Source: Thalassia testudinum (lineage: Eukaryota; Streptophyta; Magnoliopsida; Alismatales; Hydrocharitaceae). Taken from it: a DNA stretch of 64,000 bases. Below, one piece after another: positions 58,140-64,000 of the stretch; within the stretch, counting starts at the first letter, position 1; each line of letters begins with the position of its first letter. The notes beneath the pieces are model-generated. The model was not told the DNA's origin and searched no databases. It was given only the letters and a program-made list of their open reading frames with translations. Both the position numbers and the translations under genes were made by a program. The stretch is from assembly GCA_037157565.1 (NCBI GenBank), contig JAZHRO010000022.1:7130001-7194000 (forward strand), read 5' to 3'.

Positions 58140-59633
58140 TGACAAGTCAATTCTCGTTTAACAAGAAGATAATGATTTGTCATTTATATTTCTAAGTGGT
58201 GGAAAATCAACTAATCAAAGTATTGAGTTAAAATTAACCACTCAATAAGGAGCGGGTCGTGTCCACAGGGAGGAACATGCCCATTAAAACTCCAAGCTAG
58301 GAGGAGGATCTCTAGACCGAGGGCTCCAGGATGGCAGTCGTGGCAAAGTGCGGGGAGGCCTAAGATGGCTGAACAAAGCTACGGTGGAGGTGGGTTCCAA
58401 TAGTGGAGCTGCTCTACACTGCTGCTGCTACACACGGAGGCACGCACGCGAGGAGGGTGGTGTGCGGGCGTGGTTTAGGCCATGCATAGGAGCTCGATGA
58501 GGGGAGACACATGCCGATGGATGGTATGCGCAGGTAGGTTGCTGGCCGCGAATGGGAGGCGATGGCATGCTACTAGCTGCTGCACGTGGAGGCGTGCACG
58601 CGTGGAGGGTGGCACGCACAAGGAGGTTTCAGCGACCATTAACTGCTTGGGGAGAAGTGAGGGTGGTGAGGGTGGTGCTGCAAGTGGTTGTTGGGGGTTG
58701 GTGATGTTGGGTCATTTTGGTTGCAGAGGAAAAAGAAGAAGAAAGGAAGAGGAAGAAGTGAAGATGGTGGTGGTGCATTGAGGTGTAGTCGTGGGTGAGA
58801 GTTGTAGTAGTGACACTGCTGTGTGCGCAGTAGGTAGGCAATGTGTGCATTCGGTTGTACGATGAGGCGGCGAGGGGGAGAGGTGCTGCGTGCAATGTGG
58901 AGAAGCAGGTTGGGTCTTTAGATGTCCGGGAATCTTCCTGAATGTCTTAACCGCATGTGAATGGCTGCTGGTGCATGGCTGCGGTGGTGGTAATGGTGGT
59001 GGTGCATGCTATTGTTGTAGAGTGGGGGGATGTGCATGCTGAGGTGCTCAGGATAAGGTGGAGCCATGAAGGCTCACGCACAGTGTTGGCACAAGTCCAC
59101 CGGTTTGGTGCGGCAAGCTGTCACCTCATTGGCCCACAATGTGGTGGAACTCGTCCATGGAGGTCGGCAGTGGGAGCGGAGCACGCTAATGGAGTGGCTG
59201 GTAGCCTCCCCGAGCATGGCAGTCTCCTGCTCTTTGTTGTAGTTGCAACTACTTGAATTTGGAGAGTTGAGATCGACATTCTCCGCTCCTCTTCACTGCG
59301 GCCATCATTACATGCGTTGTGGAAGCTGCAACAGCCGTTGAAGAAGAAGAAATAAAATAAATGAAATGATGGCTTATTTATCTGCAAACCCTCACATAAA
59401 TTGTTAATTCTAATACATGCATGTAATGCAACCTAAAGACTAATTATTTCAATGCATGTTATTCTAAATGAATTCTAAATGTATTTAGATATGAATGCAA
59501 TGCATGAAATATGCAAATAAGTAAATAATTAAACTAATCTATTTACATCTCATTGTCTGCTATTTATATGTCAATATTAATCTAATGTCTAGGCATTTAA
59601 GTAACTAATTAGCTCATAAATATGGGTTCATCA
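58140..59633 (-). repeat. X 5' LTR
   Basis: 1494 bp. Opens TGATGAACCCATATTTATGA (minus, at 59633) and closes GACTTGTCA. Compared with the 3' LTR it lacks about 275 bp near 58288 and contains no Z insertion, which gives the empty-site sequence for Z near 59190. Confidence 0.9.
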
Positions 59634-59847
59634 GCCACCAACCATTGCAGATAACGTGCTCAAACACAGTGTTTCCATCCTGAGTAAATCCATTCAAACA
59701 CTTCCTACACGGACAAAATATCTTCTCCAGATGTTCTTGTCTATATTGTTTCTTATCCTCATGGAAGGCCCAATCTAAAAATAAACGGACTCCGCTCTTC
59801 TATTGAGTATAATTCAGGGTCCTGAAACCAATCCATGACTTCTCCAT
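59634..59847 (-). pseudogene. TNP2 transposase of CACTA-2, N-terminal part
   Basis: Begins MEKSWIGFRTLNYTQ at the ATG ending at 59847. It carries the zinc-like CPCRKCLN motif and QDGNTVFEHVICNGWW, the classical transposase-associated domain. X inserted directly after the second Trp; the frame resumes 31 kb away at 28650. One TAG interrupts near residue 16. Confidence 0.88.
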
Positions 59848-59968
59848 GGTAACCTACAATTTATAATAAACCACAACCAATTTAGAAATGAATGTAGGGA
59901 TGAGGTGTTAATTTTAATGAAGGTTTTCACTTGCTAGCACATCCTTGAAGATTTGATCACAACGTTAC
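59848..59968 (-). mobile_element. CACTA-2 upstream segment up to the right-hand solo Y LTR
   Basis: 59925-59968 matches 2857-2900 of CACTA-1. It ends in GTTAC, the target duplication of the Y LTR. CACTA-2 resumes at 63995. Confidence 0.8.
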
Positions 59969-62900
59969 TGATGGGAACACCATCATCAACTTTAACTAGC
60001 TACATTTAGTCAGGTTTGATCGATAAAAGCTCCTACCTAATCATCTGAGGGTCATACTCTGCATTGTTATGATTTGAGAAGAGAACAGTAAATCAGGGTT
60101 AATTCTGTAATTTTAACAGCACATCTTGAACACAGATTAACCACAAGGTCACTTAGGGTTTAATTAAAGGATAATTGAGCGTAAAGTCCAATAAGAGGGT
60201 CCACACTAACGGAAACGAGGTTTCACGCATTTTGAGGTCCGCAATAGCACACAAAATCCTAATTTTAGACCCGCTTAAATTAAAGAGGTTATGGTCAAGT
60301 TAAAATTCATATAAACCTCATAAAATTCATATAAATATATGCTAAGAGGTTCGATACCCTTGGTTTGACCATCTAAACCCATTTTGACTTAGAACAGAGT
60401 CTTAGACATAATTTTGCTCTAATTTGGGTTTCTATGCAAATTTTTCAGTCAAATGTAGTCAAAACTCAAATCTGACTTCATCATTAGATTTCTTAGGTTT
60501 AATTAGGTTAATTCCAAAATTTGGCCCCAATTAGAGTCCATCTTAACCTAGTTTGCAATTTAACCCTTTAAAACTCTATTTCTTACATTTACCCCCTTAG
60601 GTTTTGAATTATTTGCAATTATGCCCCAAACTTCTCATCATTTTCTTCATTTATGCCCCTACCACCATTGGAAGTGGGAACCATCTTCAACGAGAGTCGA
60701 GGAAAGTTTTCTCCCTCGAATCAGATCCAATCATTCCTAAGCTTAGAGCTCGACCTTGGCCCTATAAAAGGACCCCCATCACCAGACCGTCCTCCTAAGC
60801 AAAGTTTAAGGCTAGAAAAACCCTCTTCTCCTTCCCCAGCCTGCTTTGACCAAGCACCAGCCACCTTCTTGTTCTACCTTCATCGCCCTCTGCCATATAT
60901 GATGGGTAGAGGGAACCTTCATCCCTCCATCTTCCACTCCTCGCCGTACCCAGCAAGAGCTGCCTACCCTTTCGATGTCACAGCTATCCATCACTAGAGC
61001 ATTCGTCTTCCCTAACACCGGCCCATCACAGCCGGCATCAAGCTCCCTCCGTTTCGTCTCTTAACTCCCCTAGATCTCTCCCTCTTCCTTTCCTCTTCAT
61101 TTTTATCTGCCCAAACTTCATTTTCGATCGCTGCACACTTCGCAACACCTCCGCCTTCCATTACACCAGCGAAGCTCCGACGACGTCGTGCGAAAGCCAC
61201 ATATCACCAAACCTCCTGACACCGAGTTCATGAGCATCGCCTCGCTTCGATGATCAAAAGCCCCAAGGAAATTTGGAGCTTTGATTTCTCTCACACTCCA
61301 CCGAACACCACCACCTCTGTTCACCCTCTTTGACTTCGCCACACGCCCACACACTCTCAACCACCACAAGAACACCACCAACACCTTCGCCACCACACGA
61401 CGAAGCTCTTGAGCTATTTTGATTGGGTCGTGAGACTGTACTCATGCTTTTAAGGAACCACCGAAGCTCCACCCTCGCTGCCACCTTCTCCGACTTCACT
61501 CGCAGTTCTCTGACCACCTCCAACCAAGCTGCAACACCCAGAACCTACGGAATTCATCTTGGAAGCCTTCCTGACCCTAAACTGAGTGTTGCAACAACAG
61601 CAGCGGCAGCAATCAATCGAGACTCCATCAACAATTGCACGAGGAAGAAAGCAACAGGTTTAGTCCCACATCGTGGACTCAGGAGGGCGCGACAGTAGAG
61701 AAATTAATTCTCTGATCTAAGTTGTTCGCCTCGACACAGCTGATAAATCCACTTTAGTGGACCATTGTTTGACCTAAGTACTCTTTAATTATATGTTCCT
61801 AGTTTCTAATTGTTTAAGATTTAAATGGTAATTTATCCTAGTCTGCGTAAAATTTTATGCACCAATTTCATAATTAATAGCATTTTCTTATAATAACCTA
61901 TTTGGTGGATGCAGGCTAGGTGCAAGATTATTGAAATATGAAGGCATCATTCAGACGTCCAAATTCATTCTATATGATGTCCATAGCTTAAATTAAGCGT
62001 CTGATAACCATGTATTGCCATTTGCACTTTTTAAGATGTCCAGAACTTAATTTGGATGTCTAATGGCCTCACCGCCTCTCCACCACCAAGTCAAGTTGGC
62101 CAAGCCTCCACTCATCCCAACCGCTCGCGTTCTTCGCTGAATGGTTGGAGATCTCTGTAAAAGAAAAAAATAGAGGATTTTTAAAAGAAGGGTCGGCCAT
62201 CATCTTCTTCATCCATCACAACCATGGAACCAACGAGCATTGTGGAGATCAAGCGTGCACCATGAACCTTGCATACTCTGCCGTGATCCCAACCTCGCCG
62301 ATCATGTATGCATGGTGACAGAGTGCACACACCCACCACCACCCAATCTTTTTCTTCTTCTCCTTCATTGATTTCTTCTTCTACCACTCTTCTCCCCTAT
62401 TTCTCCCATCCACGAATGAACCCAAAGATGCCACCACCTCAGCCGCTCTCTCCAATCACCACGACCACCAGTAGACCTCTCCATCGCCACCCACGCATAG
62501 CCACCCTCTCATCTTCCTTACCCTCTCCTTCTCTTCCTTTATCTTCTCCACCTCTCAACCCTACCACCTACAACCACCCTCGTGAAGAACCCAACATCAC
62601 AGGTCATCCCCTCACCTCACACAACCACTTCGAGCTGTCGATCTCACCACCAACATCACCGTACTTCTTGTCTCACGCCTACAGCCTCTGCACAATTGCT
62701 AGCTGCCCTCGATGTCCTCCTTGCGAGCACCTCTCACACTACTCCATCGACTTCTCCGCCGATCACCACTACCTGCAGTTGCTGGCTCTAGCCACCTCAC
62801 AAAGCTTCCTCGCCGGCACATCACCACCAATAGATAAGCCACTGGTGGAGCCTCCTCGCAAGCGCACACACCCTCTTAGCAAAACCCCTATTTTGATATA

Positions 62901-63989
62901 GTAATCGGTGGAATTAATATTTACAAGTCCATGCCATTACCAAATTCATTTATTTCTTTTTATTATTATTATGTCAAAATTACATGAAAAACCTTATCTT
63001 CTGATTTAATTGCATGGAATGCTTATTGATGGTGAAAATGAGTTGCAATGATTCAGATCTTTATCTATTATGCTTCCTGATTGGACTAGGTACCATTACT
63101 CAATTTAATAGGCTAGTACCTCCCTGTGGAAACGACCTAATCTCTCGTGGTTAGATTTCAAATATTAAATGTTTTGATAGTTGATTTTCCACTTCAAAAG
63201 CTTTACAACGACATGACAATTCATGTTAAAATTTTTATCAAAAGTGAATATCGACTTGTCAACAGTGGGGGTGAGGTCCCTACCTCACACACCACGCACA
63301 CCTCACCCCCCACGCACGCTTGTGGGCCTGGTCCCCTGTTCACGACCCTCATACCCGATTACCCGGTTACCCGAGTTCGATCTGATTCTGAGGAAGGAAA
63401 ATCTGAGAGGGAGGAGGGGGTTTTTGCTACCTTGGGAATCATGCCCTCCCTCTCCTCTATCAACACTTAGTCGTTGCTGAGCCTTTGAGAGGCCCTTATG
63501 CCTTTGTTCCTGAGAGGCTTCTACCTTGTGCTGCGAGACCCTTATGTCTCCTCTTGGTGCCTTAAGGTTAAGGCATCTAAATACCTACCTTGTTGTCTGA
63601 GGCAGTGCGTTGGTTCTGATCTACTAGTTATTGTGGAGATATTTGCCTGGATATCTAATTGTAGATACTGTTCATTTATTTAAGTTGATTGTAGAACTTA
63701 ATTGTAGGGTTAAATTAGTGGTTCAAACCACCATTTTAACCTCATCTTTTTGTACTCATTCCTGGTTTATTGCTATATTATTTTGAAACATACATTGAGC
63801 ATCATTTTGAATATATTTACATATCTTATCTCATTATTATGATTATTTGATTGAAATTGCAAATTTGCTCCCTGCGAACGACTTCAGACTCAATTCTTTG
63901 TTTTCGAGTTTTATAAATTTAAGTATTTGTGCAAATTTTGTCCTATACTATGATGCGTATTTCTAAAAGACAATCCTCATGCATCAACA
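59969..63989 (+). mobile_element. Solo Y-family LTR in CACTA-2 (TSD GTTAC)
   Basis: GTTAC flanks it at 59964-59968 and 63990-63994. It opens TGATGGGAACACCATCATCA and closes CATGCATCAACA. TATAAAAGG is at 60763-60771, and the U5 box GCTCCCTGCGAACGACTTC lies near 63868. An X-type solo LTR (61741-63261) is nested in it; without that it is about 2.5 kb. ORFs inside are not genes. Confidence 0.9.
61741..63261 (+). mobile_element. Solo X-type LTR nested in the solo Y LTR
   Basis: It opens TGATAAATCCACTTTAGTGG and closes ATCGACTTGTCA, the same termini as X. Flanks are ACAGC (61736-61740) and ACAGT (63262-63266). The host Y LTR reads continuously across the join (CTCGACACAG, then GGGGTGAGGTCCC). The CT-rich ORF at 62308-62901 is low complexity. 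Confidence 0.85.
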
Positions 63990-63994
63990 GTTAC

Positions 63995-64000
63995 TTGTTA
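63995..64000 (-). mobile_element. CACTA-2 resumes at the window edge
   Basis: After the second GTTAC the sequence TTGTTA continues the CACTA-2 segment, as in CACTA-1 near 2903 (CTTCTTA). The 5' terminal repeat of CACTA-2 must lie beyond the window. Confidence 0.5.

Larger units (their letters stand above)
28651..59633 (-). mobile_element. X: non-autonomous LTR retrotransposon, host of Z, W and a solo LTR
   Basis: The 5' LTR is 59633-58140, the primer site 58137-58121, and the 3' LTR is split as 41985-41543 and 29977-28651. Removing Z (29978-41537), W (45725-55695) and the solo LTR (42243-43838) leaves about 7.8 kb. It inserted in TNP2 of CACTA-2. The flanks read GCCAC at 59634-59638 and CCAC at 28647-28650, a 5-bp duplication with one base lost on the left copy. 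The left terminus reads CATTA where the right LTR has TGTCA, all differences being transitions. X encodes its own ORF but no gag or pol that I can recognise. Confidence 0.87.

Noticed and set aside
62308..62901. 197-codon Pro/Ser/Thr-rich ORF
   Set aside because: CT-rich core of a solo X-type LTR; simple-sequence composition.
1..64000. CRISPR array, operon or other prokaryotic system; tRNA or rRNA genes
   Set aside because: No regular short repeats with spacers, no tRNA cloverleaf and no rRNA similarity. tRNA-like 17-mers are retrotransposon primer sites only.

Overview
The window is plant nuclear DNA made almost entirely of nested transposable elements. I find no host protein gene, tRNA, rRNA or CRISPR array. 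The plant assignment rests on En/Spm-type CACTA transposons (TNP2 with DUF4216, plus a Transposase_24-type TNPA), Ty3/gypsy Athila-clade retrotransposons with a tRNA-Asp primer-binding site, degenerate AAACCCT-like repeats and a plant LINE tail. The species cannot be named from this. The setting is heterochromatic, with old methylated repeats.

Layout, left to right. 1-343 is the 3' end of a 'Y' LTR. 344-5777 is CACTA-1, minus strand, with its left end cut by that LTR. 5778-6061 is unresolved. 6062-12145 is an LTR unit 'Q1' (target duplication CCTTA) holding a solo Y LTR (9332-11946, TGACA). 12146-13812 is a related unit 'Q2' into which Q1 inserted. 13813-14441 is unresolved. From 14442 to the window end runs CACTA-2, split into 14442-17807, 27447-28650, 59634-59968 and 63995-64000. 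The first split holds retrotransposon Y (17808-27446). The second holds retrotransposon X (28651-59633). The third holds a solo Y LTR (59969-63989), which itself contains a solo X-type LTR (61741-63261).

X (minus; net about 7.8 kb) carries three insertions. Athila element Z (29978-41537) sits inside its 3' LTR and contains a 5'-truncated LINE (32565-33060). A solo X-type LTR is at 42243-43838. Element W (45725-55695, plus strand, TTGAC) interrupts its ORF and holds a solo Y LTR (47952-50606, CCCTG). Nesting is therefore up to four levels deep, with readable target duplications at nearly every junction.

How the parts work together. Only Z carries the full gag-protease-RT-RNase H-integrase set, now broken by frameshifts and stops. 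Y has gag-protease followed by an acidic domain and no RT or integrase. W and X have neither gag nor pol that I recognise, and instead encode a Tyr/Pro/Asn-rich protein with an acidic C-terminal half. All four share a tRNA-Asp primer site, a U5 box, an internal purine tract ahead of the 3' UTR and a second purine tract at the 3' LTR. In W, Z and X the terminal tract is preceded by a covarying hairpin. The simplest reading is a family of parasitic elements (W, X, Y) mobilised in trans by Athila elements like Z. This non-autonomous group is the best candidate here for an undescribed system. Nearly every in-frame stop I checked is explained by a C-to-T change, the signature of deaminated methylcytosine.
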